Assembly: GCA_029931535.1 (NCBI GenBank)
Contig: JAQPZY010001554.1
Span: forward strand, 1,612,001-1,676,000
Source: Margaritifera margaritifera
Taxonomy: Eukaryota > Mollusca > Bivalvia > Unionida > Margaritiferidae
Direction: 5' to 3'
DNA length: 64,000 bases
Shown: piece after piece, positions 46,590 through 58,871 of the stretch
How positions within the stretch are numbered: the first letter of the stretch is position 1
Layout: every line of letters begins with the position of its first letter
The notes under the pieces: generated by a model
Seen by the model: the letters and a program-made list of their open reading frames with translations, nothing else
Told to the model about the DNA's origin: nothing
The model's database searches: none
Translations under genes and position numbers: made by a program

Positions 46590-47353
46590 ATTTAATGTCT
46601 GTGTTGTTCTGATTATTTGACTGTGGGCACATATGTGTGTGGTGATTATATTTTACAATGCTAAGTCTACCATTGTAAAGTCAAGAGTTCAATATGATAA
46701 TATGTTAAATGATGAATTCTCTTGTATTCTTGGTGTCCGGCAAGGTGAATGTTTATCACCATTTCTTTTTTCAATATTTGTGAATGATTTATTCTTTTAT
46801 ACGCAGATGGCATTATCATCTTTTCAGGTTCGCCTGAAGTTCTTCAGGATAGATTATTCAAAAGATTCTTGTGCTATGTGGAAGCTTGTGGTTAACACTT
46901 CACAAACAAACGTTAGGATCTTTAGAAAAGATGGTACTTTACCAAGAAATATGGAATTGTCTTACGCTAATGAAAAACTCGAAATTGTAAATAAGTTTAC
47001 ATATCTTGTTATGACATCTTTTGGTTCCTTTACCGAAAAACAGACAACAATGGTAGGACACGCGAAAACAGCGACATTTGTACTTGAAAAATACCTTTAT
47101 AAATGTACATCCTTAAAAACAAGCCATGTAATGAATCTTATTGACAGTCTGATAAAACCTATTTTAAAAAATTGTTGCCACGTTTGGGACTTTATTCCTG
47201 CTAAATGCACTGAAAGAGTGCACATACATTTTTGCAAAAAGATGTTATGAGTGAAGAAGACAACACAAAATGATATTTTATGGGGAGTTAGGGCGTACGA
47301 CGATGATAGTAAATAGATGTTATTACATTGTGAAGTATTGGTTTAAGATATTA

Positions 47354-47421
<68 letters not shown>

Positions 47422-47520
47422 GTTGAACGATTTAGAAGCTCTACCCAATAAAGTGAATTGGGCATATTTATTTAAAGATTTATTGTCAAGATTAGGATTC
47501 TAATTAATTGAAAATGTATC
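46590..47520 (+). pseudogene. LINE reverse transcriptase remnant
   Basis: The plus frame from 46633 shows CILGVRQGECLSPFLFSIFV, LVVNTSQTNVRIFRKDG, LEIVNKFTYL and LIKPILKNCCHVWDF, which is the order of blocks in a LINE reverse transcriptase. The active-site block is shifted to another frame and reads YADG instead of YADD, so the second catalytic Asp is lost. A CA/TA microsatellite (47354-47419) splits the C-terminal end, where NKVNWAYLFKDLLSRLGF follows (47430-47503). Confidence 0.88.
47354..47419. repeat. (AC)n(AT)n compound microsatellite
   Basis: About 34 bases of AC followed by about 32 of AT, within the LINE remnant. Confidence 0.95.
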
Positions 47521-47564
47521 CACACAGTCCGTTTGGAATGAATGAAGATTCATTTTTATTTTTT

Positions 47565-47650
47565 ATTTAATGTCTGTGTGGTTGTGAATATGCGAGTGTG
47601 GACACGTTTATAGTGATGATATTTGACAATGCTAGGTCTACCGTCTAGTT
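47565..47650. repeat. Direct repeat of the LINE 5' segment
   Basis: TTTAATGTCTGTG, a GTGTGG/GTGGGCAC-like stretch and TTGACAATGCTAGGTCTACC copy the sequence at 46590-46680, placing a second truncated copy directly after the first. Confidence 0.7.
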
Positions 47651-50600
47651 TTTGTTTTTAAGTGTATTAAATGAGTACAAGAAAACAGATATGTTATTTT
47701 CTTTTATTCAAATCTAAATTTCCAGTCATTTTATATATGCTTATAGGAATAGGTAACTTATTTTAAAATTCTACGACCTCGCTCTTTTTGGGTCGCGCGC
47801 ATTGCCCCCCCTCCCCCTTGGGATCTCAAGACACACCTTTTGAGTCTCAACTCCCCCCCCCCCCCGCCCTACACTCTGGGAGGTTGGCATGTATTTTATC
47901 TTTACATGGGATTTTGCTTGTATTAATGAGGCTCTGAAGGAGTTGGATTTAAAACATTTCACACCATTTAGAGGAGTCATGGCTCTAGATGCCAATCTTC
48001 TCCTAACTTTGGTTCCCCAATACACGTTACTCTTTTTAATGCCATACGGATACAATTTTATCGAGTAGGGTCCTTTGCTATGTATTCCTCGCTAATAGCT
48101 TTAGTTTTAACCTGTACATATTCATATTCTTTTTTTCAAACATGTGCAGATTTTGTAGAGCTATTTGTTTTCCCCAACCATTACCACTCTAATTAAATTT
48201 TTAAAACGGTCAGTCGGGGCCAGAAAGGGTACGTACGTATGTCACACACGAGTTGTGAGTGGTTAAGCAGGCAGAAGTAAGTTATCTGCCCATCACCATA
48301 TCCAAACAACTGTGAAAGGACTAAAACCTAGTCGTTTATTTCGTGGTGCACTGACTTAATGGCAAGGTTAGCTTCCCTCTAAAGCCAAATTGATACTGGT
48401 GGGTAATCAATGTGTAAGGCTTCACCTGTCAATTACCGTACTCTATGAAGCAGATCAGATCACGATAATGAGCAATTTTCCTCTGTGACAGTTAATTTCA
48501 GACTAAATATATCGGAAACCTGCTTCCATTCAAAGCCAAGTATCGGCCATTAAAGACATCTGCCCCACTAAAAATGTGAGCAGGTTACACAGTTCACTCA
48601 GTCTGAATCTGGCTGTTGTCGAGGACAGATACTCTTTACTGCGATTCGATTGGCTGTTAGACATTGGAAACGATCAGACACAATAATTGCCATGTAAAAC
48701 TTGGCACCAAAATAAGCATCTATCAATGTTAATTGGCTGGGTGGTGGTGGTGGATGAGGAGGGTTAACACTATTTAGTGCACATGGACCAATATATGTTT
48801 TCTTATTACACCTTGTTTGATACGGTTAGATGATTAAGTTCCACCTACTCGACCAATCATAAGTTATATGTAGCAACCCCTTACCTGCGACAGACCGGTA
48901 TCGAACTTTGGTCTTCACTGATTGCTTTTGATCTTCTGTACTTACTTTGCCTGTCATTGAAATATATCGATTTTATTGTACTAGATCCTGCCAACAACAG
49001 CAATCATATGTAAAGTGACTATCGACCCATTACAAAATTTTGAATGATGTCAAATTATCATCATCATGTTGTGCTACGTTTTGAAGCTATATCAGAGGAG
49101 AGATCGTATACGCTTTAGAAACATTCTTGACAACATATCATTTTATTTGCGTTGAAATTTAAGAGCAATAGATAACACAAATACGTATAATCTTTTGGAC
49201 TTTAATTTCAGTTTTTAGAACGCATGCGAATCGTACAACTACAAAATTGTATAATAATCACTCTTCAATTATAGCGATAAAATTGCTGGTCGTACGTCCA
49301 GATTCAAGATTTTAAATGCGGATGGGATTGCAGTAATTAATTCTGCAAATTTGTTTTGGAGAAGTTTAGAAAACCATTGTTGGAAGGCAAAAATTACGTT
49401 TATCTTAATTTTATACGGATAATCCTGTCAGATATAAATATCCACGATATGGGCTGACAACTTATACGGTGTTTTCTGCAGTTTACGGATTTTTCGTCAT
49501 AGCTGTTGATACCTTTTTGATATGATCGAAATTCAAGTTTTGGACTTACTATTTCTCTTAAAATTTTTGTAGATATTTCTTATTTCTTTATACACACATT
49601 ATGTTATAGTTACAAAATAAAGCAAGCTAAGAGCATGCCGACACATATTTAAAAAAAAAAAAAATCCGCACTTTTTCCGCGTTGTAGGAAGACAATCATC
49701 ATTTCAAGAAAATTGATAAGGATCTCGTTGGAAACAACACAGAAAAATCAAGATGCCTATATATTTCAATAATATGTTTCCTACCTTAATTCATTGGATC
49801 GCAATAATTTTTATATTACTAAAGAAATTGTAAAAGACATTTAAGCCGTAAATGCGGGATTTTGAGCGAAATATCAAGTTAAATGTAATTTCGGTCATCT
49901 GGGAGTACAGTATTAGGGGAGTAGTCACTCAACACTATTGTAAAATCAGCACGTCTCCCCACTCTCACCCATTACTTTTGACCCGAGTTTTCTTTTACAA
50001 GGATATCAGTTCACCCAAACTATAAACATTTGGAATCTAGAATAAATAATTCATGCAAAAATATACATTTTGTTTTTGAAATATAATGATTTCATGTTTT
50101 TAAGCAACTTCAAAATGGCCACTGTACCAGTAAAATAGCAAAACGCTGAGAATATCGGTGAGGATCTTATTTTCCTAATACATGTAGTAGCAGGGGCTGA
50201 TTCAGGAACTCGGGGTGTGTGGAGGGGGGGGGGGGCTGAGCATGCGGCTCTCTCCCACACATACACACACACCCGGAACGTTTTCTTGAGTAAGTTTTCG
50301 TTACAGTTAGATGGTTAAAATTATAACGCTGGAGACGCTTAACATGCAGGAGCTAACGAATTTGATTTCACTTATTGTTATTTGGTACAGGTATGTAGCA
50401 GAGACTTGCCCCTGCATAATGTGTCTCAGCTAACATTAAATAAATATCCGTTCTCTTGGTTTGTCTTTCAGACTTTCCTCAACTATGACGAATAATTTGC
50501 ATAAAATCCGTACATTTAGTCAACCTGTGAACAAATATATATTATAGATGCTACGATTTTTTGTGGCATGTCTACTGATTTATTTATTGATTTCCTGCTA

Positions 50601-51520
50601 ATGCGAATAATGACGAATTGTTTTGAAAACTCTGTTTGGTCACACTGATTATGAATGCAGTTATTTTCTAACATCCAGGGAAGGGTACACAGGGTCACGT
50701 TTTCAGTTCTCACGCATTGCAATCACAAGATTTCGAAGTTAACAGTTTCAGTAGATTACCAGTAGCACCACAGTGACGGCTCAACTCACGTTAACGTGAG
50801 AAGAAAAATATATTGGAAACAACTCCCATATTAACCAACTCCTCAATAATCTAAACAAAAAGCAAAGTGAAACTAGCATAAACATTTACAAACTTTGCAT
50901 ATCCCTTTAAAAAATAAGAAAAGAAGAAAGACGCGGCAGATGCAATAAAGAAAAAACAAAATGAAATTGAATTAAATTACCAGATCATGAAGATGTATCT
51001 TCCATCAAATTAACTTGCCCGAGTTTCCTCTGACCCTTCAGCTTTCTTATTATTTCACTGGCTGACTGGCAGAGAGTCAATAGAAAGATAAAACAAGCTG
51101 GGAGGGCAAGAGAAAACTCGGGCTGTACATTAACCGTATCGAAGTAAATGCGACAACATACAAATAATTCACTTAAACAGTTAGGTATATTATGGGTATG
51201 AAAGCACAAGAATGCCACATAATATTTGGTCTATGTATCATTTTCTTAAAGTGTGCAGCAAGAAAACGTTACCATATGTTATTTATAAAAACTGCCGATT
51301 TTCAACACGTGTCTGTCAAAACCCAGACCTTGGTTTCTTTGATCAAGATAAATTAACGTGGCCTACTTCATTGGGTTATACATACACAAAATGTTCCTTA
51401 TGACAACTGTATGAAATCTACTGGATTTATAACAATTAGAGAAATTAGGATACCTATGTCCAATTCCTTCTTTCTTTCATTCTTTTCCAAGTAACCGCTA
51501 GATAAAAATAACGACTTGCT
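47651..51520. other. No gene recognised; possible SINE near 48.9 kb
   Basis: It contains poly-C and poly-G runs near 47805-47870 and 50222-50233 and assorted open frames without recognisable domains. On the minus strand, AAAGTTCGATACCGG near 48905 resembles a tRNA B box, a weak hint of a SINE head. Confidence 0.3.
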
Positions 51521-51523
51521 TTG

Positions 51524-51596
51524 CACACACACACACACACACACACAGATACACACACAGACACAGACACACACATATATATATATATATTTATAT
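51524..51596. repeat. (CA)n/(TA)n microsatellite
   Basis: Interrupted CA repeats followed by TA repeats. Confidence 0.93.
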
Positions 51597-51689
51597 AATC
51601 ATTTCAAGCATAATACTTTATTTCTGTTACAAAAATGATCTGCCAAGAATTTGTTTCATGCCGTGCATAATTACACTATATATTTAATA

Positions 51690-52350
51690 ATTTAGAATTG
51701 CTCAAATCGTCTGTTTTGGAGTTCAAGTCACCCATTGATGTTGACATAAATGTGATAAAGGAAATGGTAAAAAGTAAAAAAAAAATGTTTTATATGCGAG
51801 CTAAATCAATGACTCTGTGCTATAAGGCCGCCAAAAGTCTTTACAATTTAGTGGGGTACCTGAGATGCCGTGAGAGGACACAGATTAAATAGTGCTGGCG
51901 AATGCGAGGAACCTCAAGGTCGATTTGACGGTGAGAGACATTGACAGGTCTCATCGTCTTGGACGCAACGAATCTGGCAAATCACGCCAAATCATTGTAA
52001 AATTCGCCACATACAACGCTCCAAGAAGGGTATTTAAAGCCCACAAATCATTGAAGGATATCGCAAAAAAATAAAATAGAAAGGGACCTACTTAACTGAG
52101 GACCTGACTTTACTAATAAGAATAACAAGACCATGAATGAAGCTCAACAGCTTGCAAAATCCAAAAAGATATCTGCTGACTGGTCCTTCGATGGAAAGCT
52201 TTTGAGTACGGACAATTTCAAAGAAAATAAATCTATTAAGAGTCTGAGTCGTCTGATTCCATACGATTATGATACAGGAACAGACAAAGATGATATTCAG
52301 CGACAATTAGCGACGATAAGTGTCTTTTTCATTTTAGATGTGTCACTTTA
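51690..52350 (+). pseudogene. LINE ORF1 (L1-type RNA-binding protein) remnant
   Basis: Three consecutive open stretches (51698-51892, 51892-52074, 52133-52351) carry RDIDRSHRLGRNESGKSRQI, IVKFATYNAPRRVF, then YLTEDLT and KSKKISADWSFDGKLLSTD. The DIxRSHRLG, P/QIIVKF and TEDLT order is that of L1-like ORF1 nucleic-acid-binding proteins. A TAG after 51889 and a shift at about 52110 break it. No endonuclease or reverse transcriptase follows; a TIR element starts at 52394 instead. Confidence 0.8.
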
Positions 52351-52393
52351 ACACTTAATTTGACTTAATTTATGGTATATATTGGTATTTCTA

Positions 52394-53311
52394 TCCTAGA
52401 TAGCACACATACGTTGGTCCAACGTTGACAGATAATTGCATGGTCGGCTTTGACCCATTCTTCGATAGCCGACGTTGGAAAGCATTAGTTGGGCCAACGT
52501 TATTCAGCGGTTGTAATTCCGAAGATGGATAAACACAGCTTGGGCCAACGTTGTTCTGTGGTTGTAATACCGACGTTGGGATATATGTTTACACTTTTCT
52601 ACCTATAAAAAATTAGTCTCCAAATATACGCAAACGTATGAGTTATTTAACTTACATATAATTTATTTTCATTCTCTCAGATCGTTTTTAACTCCTTCGA
52701 CTGCAAAGTTCAACAACGAATCACGTGACATCCATTGAAACAAGATCTGTAAAACCCGTACGTGAAGCAGAGTACTTGTTTGAACGGTTCAGTAAGCGAT
52801 CATTTTTATTGTTGTTGTTGTTTGTTTGTTTGTTTGTTTGTTTTTTTTGGGGGGGGGGGTTTGTTGAAATTTTACTCGACAGTTATCATGTAAGTTGAGT
52901 TGTTTTCATTTTTTAGTATTTTTATATTTATGAATGTTTGAGAATCATTTTCCGCACAGAGATTTAAAAAAAAAAATGTTTGTGGAAACCAGACGGCAGG
53001 GTTTGACCGTTTATATAATAGTTTAGCAATTATTTATAAGATTATTTTTTTAAATTGTTGTTTTAATTTGTGGATTAAATCAGCCGGGATAGAATCTTTA
53101 TTTAGAACATTGCACACATCGATTCATGTAAAATATCACGTGACATCAGACATGACTGCCAACCATCAGTTTGCTCATTGGCCCGACACGTTTGCCAAAC
53201 AAGGGGCCAATGAGCGAAATGACGACGGACCAGCGTCATTTAACCACGTTCGTCTAACGTTGGAGACGACGTTGGTACAACGTTGGCTCAACGTGGGTGT
53301 GCTATTTGGGA
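52394..53311. mobile_element. TIR element with CCAACGTTGG-rich ends and 8-bp target duplication
   Basis: The ends TCCTAGATAGCACAC and, inverted, TCCCAAATAGCACAC match at 13 of 15 positions. The flanks TATTTCTA (52386-52393) and TATTTCTT (53312-53319) match at 7 of 8. Both subterminal regions hold repeated CCAACGTT/AACGTTGG palindromes. The length is 918 bases with no transposase; the interior contains a (GTTT)n tract and G runs at 52820-52860. Confidence 0.82.
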
Positions 53312-53319
53312 TATTTCTT

Positions 53320-55900
53320 TGACAGCTTTATGTTTGTTTTGTTCGAAAAGGATAAAAGTGAGTTATAGACATAATTGACAGAACTTTGAAGTTAGAAATA
53401 TGCATTACTAACATTACAATATACCATATATATATATAACGTTATATTTTTGGAATACTCTGTCGTGCGAATATTCTCTTAACTACTTATGGGATTTTGT
53501 CTACTATACTTGAACAATTTTGATCTTGCTTTTCACATTTGAATATATTGTATACTATATTGTATACATATCTTACGTATTTGATTCGAGAATTCTGACA
53601 ACTGGACTGAGTTATGCTTTAGTGAGGGGGCAAGAGAGATATTGGAGTTCTGCTATTGGCTTTAGCGCCTCTACGTCTTAAGCGTCGTTCTTCTATTCAA
53701 AGGCCTTTCATTTGCTGTCCTGTACATTAATTTTCTGTATCATTCAGCGCATTTCATGGTATCCCCTATTCTGGGAACGTGTTTATCATTCAGTCTCAAA
53801 GAAGTCAATGTAATTATATTACCTTCTTTAAGAATTTTATTTTCATTATATAAAAATTGTTCCTGTAATTACTTGATTGTTATTGATATTATCCTTCTAA
53901 TTACGATTCTTAATAATGTGATAATTAATGCTCAGTCCCATTGCTTTAACTAGCCAATAGATGGACGTGTGGTTCTTGTCACTTGAGTAATATGGTATCT
54001 AGTGGTCCTCAACAAGCGATTTCACTCTTAATCTTTATGGTTGTTTTAAATATTACGTTTATATTTAGCTCAAATAGTGCACGTTTCCACTAATTAAGCA
54101 ATGAAAATTAAGCTATCAAATTCAGCCCTAATAAACTACTGAATAAATTGTAATGCACTTTGACACAGGGCTCACAACAAGGAATCACTAAAAAATTATT
54201 TTGAGTGTTGCAACTACCACCTTTTCCTTTATTTAAACAGCCATGTATTTGCACATACTTTTGTTTGCTTTTTTGTTATCACATTTCTAAGTCCTAATCA
54301 TCACAATATGTGTTGAATGTTTTCCAAATCCATACTTAAAACAATTACCCAAGGATATCTCAATTTATTTTGTCAACAAATTACCTTTCAGCTCAGATGT
54401 GCTGCTGAGTACTTCAAATTTCATACGGCGATATGTTACCTTGCTCTGTCGATCTCTGTTACTTCTTTGATCGAAAAACATATCGAACACATCACTGGCT
54501 AACATGGCAAGTATTGATTTATTCGACATTCGCCATTATTCGACATTCGCACGTGGTAATTTATATACATCTGGTTTCTCTCTTTGATAAGGCTACAACA
54601 TTTACCAAAATTTCTAAACGTCTACACGGTTTACAATATTTATAAATATGCCGTATTAACGAAACGATTATAAACTCAACTTTTTCGCCTATCAACCCGT
54701 TAGGCTTACTAAGCAGCTTACTGTTATTATAATATGCATGCCGTACTTCGCTCTACTGGTGATTCTTTCATTTGCAGTACATCTTTTACCGCTTATTATG
54801 ACAGGATTCTGTATACATGATATGTTAGATGAATTTAAGTAAAACAGTCATAAGATCGTCGTGAAAAAGTTTTCTAGTGATGCGTACATGTATATGATGA
54901 TCAAACTGATAATACACCCGGATGTGCTGTGTGGACTTGTGCGTGGGATGCTTTTTTAGGAGCTACAATGACAAGCAAACCGTACCGTCGTTTAAAAACT
55001 GGAAAAAGGTGTTTCTCAAAAATAAACTGTTACTAATCAAAGGTACTTCCAACAAACATGTTTTTCAAAGGTAAATAACGCAGTTCAAACAAAACTTGTA
55101 TCAGCAATATCAGTAAATCAACCTGATGTGTACTGTTATGTGATGTGCTCGAGATGTCACATTCGATTTGAAAATCATGCATTCTTTAAGAAAGGAATTA
55201 ACAGCAAAATCATAATAGACAGTTCTCTTAAGCAGAGATGTGGAAATATATTATTTAACTGGAATATGTAGTACCTGCGTTACTGACGGTCACGTGCATG
55301 TTCGTTTACAAGTTTACCAAGTTTGTAAACGTTTACAAGAAGTAAACTAAATTAAGCCGTTGACACATTACAGCCTAAGTCTTTAAGTACATATTCTCAT
55401 GTTTTAATAATTCAAACTTAATAAAACAGACCATTGTTTGATTTTGACCATAAAGCTAATGATATTATGGCACGAGTTAATACTGGAGTCATGCTTATTT
55501 GCTTTGCTTAACATAATTAAAATGACTGTAATTGCAATGTCAATATTTAATAAGTGAAATGAAATGCTACTCATACTTGATGTATATATGCTCACAATGT
55601 TTTGTCTTTCATCATAGCCAAGTGTACATTGTTTATAATGGAAATTATTTTATTGCTGTTGTCATTTTCATGTAATATGTACCTACTTGTATTCCTTGAT
55701 TTCCATTGTACTTTTGATGTCCAAATGCAAATGCAATATACATAGGCAGACTCTACTGTGTGAAAGCTTCTAACTCAAAACCAAACATTCTATAGCGTAC
55801 ATGGACTAAATTATTACTATCACGAGCAAGTGATATGTAACTAACCCATGTCCAGATAGCAGTTCGTCTGCTTCATCTATATCACATGATATTAATAACT
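53320..55900. other. No gene recognised
   Basis: AT-rich sequence with open frames lacking recognisable domains. Confidence 0.35.
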
Positions 55901-55901
55901 C

Positions 55902-55904
<3 letters not shown>

Positions 55905-55962
<58 letters not shown>
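55905..55962. repeat. (AT)n microsatellite
   Basis: About 58 bases of AT repeats. Confidence 0.95.
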
Positions 55963-55972
<10 letters not shown>

Positions 55973-56076
55973 TGGCATCTTAACGTTCAATGATTATTCA
56001 AGTGTTATTTAAAATAAAATATTTTTTTCTCATTGTGGCGTGTTCGCTTTACTTAACTTTTATAAATGCAGTGCAT

Positions 56077-56254
56077 CAGGGCAGGATTAAGACATTTAGA
56101 GGCCTTAAGCACTGAAAAGATTGCCCCCCCCCCCCCCGTATGTAATTCAAAATAAAAACAATACTAAACCGTAATTTCTAATTCGTTTTGGTGCCCCTGC
56201 TTTGCTGGTGCCCTAAGCACGTGCATAGTCTGCCTATCGGGTAATCCAGCACTG
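56077..56254. mobile_element. hAT-type MITE with 8-bp target duplication
   Basis: The left end CAGGGCAGGATTAAG and the inverted right end CAGTGCTGGATTACC match at 12 of 15. The flanks CAGTGCAT (56069-56076) and CAGTGTAT (56255-56262) match at 7 of 8. An inner imperfect inverted block (GGCCTTAAGCACTG / TGCCCTAAGCACGTGC-like) is also visible. The length is 178 bases with no ORF. Confidence 0.82.
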
Positions 56255-56282
56255 CAGTGTATGTACATACAAGAGACGTATC

Positions 56283-58440
56283 TGGAGGTATAATGATGCA
56301 GAATATAACCTTTCACATCAGTAACTGACTGACACCGACTGGGAAGCTATTATTTTGGATAATATGGACGTATATATGCTGACAACGTACTTCTTGACGC
56401 CATCTCAGGTGCTATTCCTTTGCAAATAGTAAAAATTAGACCCAAAGACTCCGTTTGGCAATCCACAGAAATCCGTAGAGTAATTAGTTCCTGCAAGCGC
56501 TGGCACAAAAAGAAAAGCAAACCAATAGTCAAGAACTCTGGGATAAATATAGGAAACTAAGAAATAGGGTTATTAATCTTGTACGCGCCAAAAAGCGGAA
56601 ATGCCCTGACTAACGCAGTGACACTATATTCAAATCTAACATCCAAACACTGGTGGAGGATTGCGAACTTTTTGGTTAACAAACAAACTAAATCGTAAGG
56701 CTGAAACCCCATTTACTATCTTAGCCAATACTGTGAGGACGATAACTCATCACATTCCATGACTGATGATAGCGGGCGAAATAATTTAGACAAAACTATT
56801 GTAATTTCACTGTTCTAGACTCTTTTTCATAGCCATTGATGATGTAGACGTTTTGAAATTTTGGCTAACGTTGTAGCCTTACTGATAACACCCGTGTACA
56901 AGAGAACTGATACAAGTAATTTTCATAATTATTGATTAGTAGCCCTACTTAGTTGAATTGCAAACGTGTTTCAACGGATTGTGTACAAACACGTTCAAGA
57001 TTTTTTCGTATTTAATCATATTATCTCCCTTTTCAATGTTGGTTTCTACCGGGTGACTCGACTGTGAATTAATTGTTGCACACTTTTACTAGTAATTCTT
57101 TTTGCAAAGCTTAAGACGAGGCAAAGAGATTAGGGTTATCTTCTGTGACATCAGTAAGGCATTTGATATGGTGTGGTACACTGGAATTCCTCTCAATTGA
57201 CATAGGGTTGGGGTTTCAGGAAAACTTTGAGACTGGTTTAAAAATTATTTTAAAAATAGAAAACAAATGAGTCTTTGTTCGTGGCAAACAGTCTGACTGG
57301 AGACCTATACAGTCGTGTGTGCATCAAGGATCAATATTAAGACTCCTTTTAAGTTTTAGTCTAACTACATGACATTGCAGATGAACTTCAGACAAGTATA
57401 AGTTTATTGGAAGATGACACTAGTCTAAATACATGACATTGCAGATGAACTTCAGACAAGTATAAGTTTATTGGAAGATGACACTAGTCTAACTACATGA
57501 CATTGCAGATGAACTTCAGACAAGTATACGTTTATTGGAAGATAACACTAGTCTAAATACATGACATTGCAGATGAACTTCAGTCAAGTATACGTTTATT
57601 GGAAGATGACACTAGTCTAAATACATGACATTGCAGATGAACTTCAGACAAGTATACGTTTATTGGAAGATGACACTAGTCTAACTACATGACATTGCAG
57701 ATGAACTTCAGACAAGTATACGTTTATTGGAAGATGACACTAGTCTAACTACATGACATTGCAGATGAACTTCAGACAAGTATACGTTTATTGGAAGATG
57801 ACACTAGTCTAAATACATGACACTGGAGATGAACTTCAGACAAGTATACGTTTATTGGAAGATGACACTAGTCTAAATACATGACATTGCAGATGAACTT
57901 CAGTCAAGTATACTTTTACTGGAAGATGACACTAGTCTAAATACATGACATTGCAGATGAACTTCAGTCAAGTATACGTTTATTGGAAGATGACACTAGT
58001 CTAAATACATGACATTGCAGATGAACTTCAGTCAAGTATACGTTTATTGGAAGATGACACTAGTCTAAATACATGACATTGCAGATGAACTTCAGTCAAG
58101 TATACGTTTATTGGAAGATGACACTAGTCTAAATACATGACATTGCAGATGAACTTCAGTCAAGTATACGTTTATTGGAATATGACACTAGTCTATACAT
58201 ATATGTTCATCATGCTCTGTATCTAATTAACTCATTGATATCAAACTTGATTTTCATTGCCACCTAGATCTGACATTTACTTCAGACGGTACATAACACA
58301 ATCACAATGCTAATTTAATATCCAAAGCTTCATCTCGTCTGAAAATACTGCTAAATTAAAATGTTCCTCAAATCATTCAGAATTACATAATGTTATGCTT
58401 TTCTCTCATTTGCCATAGTCTCGAATATGCCGATGCATTG
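56283..58440 (+). pseudogene. Jockey/CR1-like LINE remnant carrying an internal minisatellite
   Basis: Plus frames read TDTDWEAIILDNMDVY (56329 on), IVKIRPKDSVWQSTEIRRVI and RKLRNRVINLVRAKK (56425-56590), the endonuclease-RT linker. Then come IRVIFCDISKAFDMVW (about 57130) and a KNYFKNRKQMS block (about 57240), then the 64-bp array (57358-58195). After it come HLGLTFTSDGT (about 58262) and SLEYADA (about 58420). The order is that of a LINE reverse transcriptase. A hAT-like MITE fragment follows at 58437. Many stops; dead. Confidence 0.85.
57358..58195. repeat. 64-bp minisatellite, about 13 units, derived from LINE RT
   Basis: Units start at 57361, 57425, 57489 and so on with exact 64-base spacing. 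One unit reads IADELQTSISLLEDDTSL, the reverse-transcriptase segment that ends in the catalytic (F/Y)ADD region. Because 64 is not a multiple of 3, the frame changes at each unit. Variants: AAGTATAAG/AAGTATACG and AGACAAG/AGTCAAG. Confidence 0.95.
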
Positions 58441-58530
58441 GCGGGGCGAGGGAGGTCGGGGGAGGGTGCAATTGCCCCTGGGTGCCAGGAGAGGGGGCCA
58501 TCGGGAGCTTTCTTTTTGCAGCTGTAACCA
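58437..58530. mobile_element. Truncated hAT-type MITE related to 42782-43027
   Basis: TTGGCGGGGCGAGGG, CAATTGCCCCTGGGTGCC and CATCGGGAGCTTT follow the order of the intact copy, but no right TIR is visible. Confidence 0.6.
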
Positions 58531-58650
58531 GGGCGTAGATAAGGGTGGGTGTGTGGTACATTATATACGAGTCTCACGAAAAATAAAAAGTATAATTTAC
58601 AGAAGTTGAGAGTACTGTCACTGAAGCAACTAGGCTTGCCAATACTTAAT

Positions 58651-58871
58651 TACCGTATATACTCACGTATAAACCAATACCAACTGCAAACTGCATAGAC
58701 CCAGATCTGCCGTCGCATAATGCGCAGGCAGATATGGGTCTATGCAGTTTGTAAGGACTAATCAGCAGAACAAACAACATAGACCCTGGTCTGCCGGCGC
58801 ATTATGCGACGGCAGATCAGGGTCTATGTTGTTTGCATCTGGATGAGGTTTATATACGAGTATAGACGGTA
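58651..58871. mobile_element. Paired-hairpin MITE, best-preserved copy
   Basis: The ends TACCGTATATACTCACGTAT and ATATACGAGTATAGACGGTA are inverted. Lobe 1 has arms GCAAACTGCATAGACCCAG / CTATGCAGTTTGT; lobe 2 has arms AAACAACATAGACCCTG / CAGGGTCTATGTTGTTTGC; the spacer is AAGGACTAATCAGCAGAAC. The two loops (CGTCGCATAATGCGC and GCGCATTATGCGACG) are exact reverse complements. There is no coding capacity. Confidence 0.9.

Noticed and set aside
57358..58195. CRISPR-like array of 64-bp units
   Set aside because: Whole units repeat without spacers and derive from LINE coding sequence.
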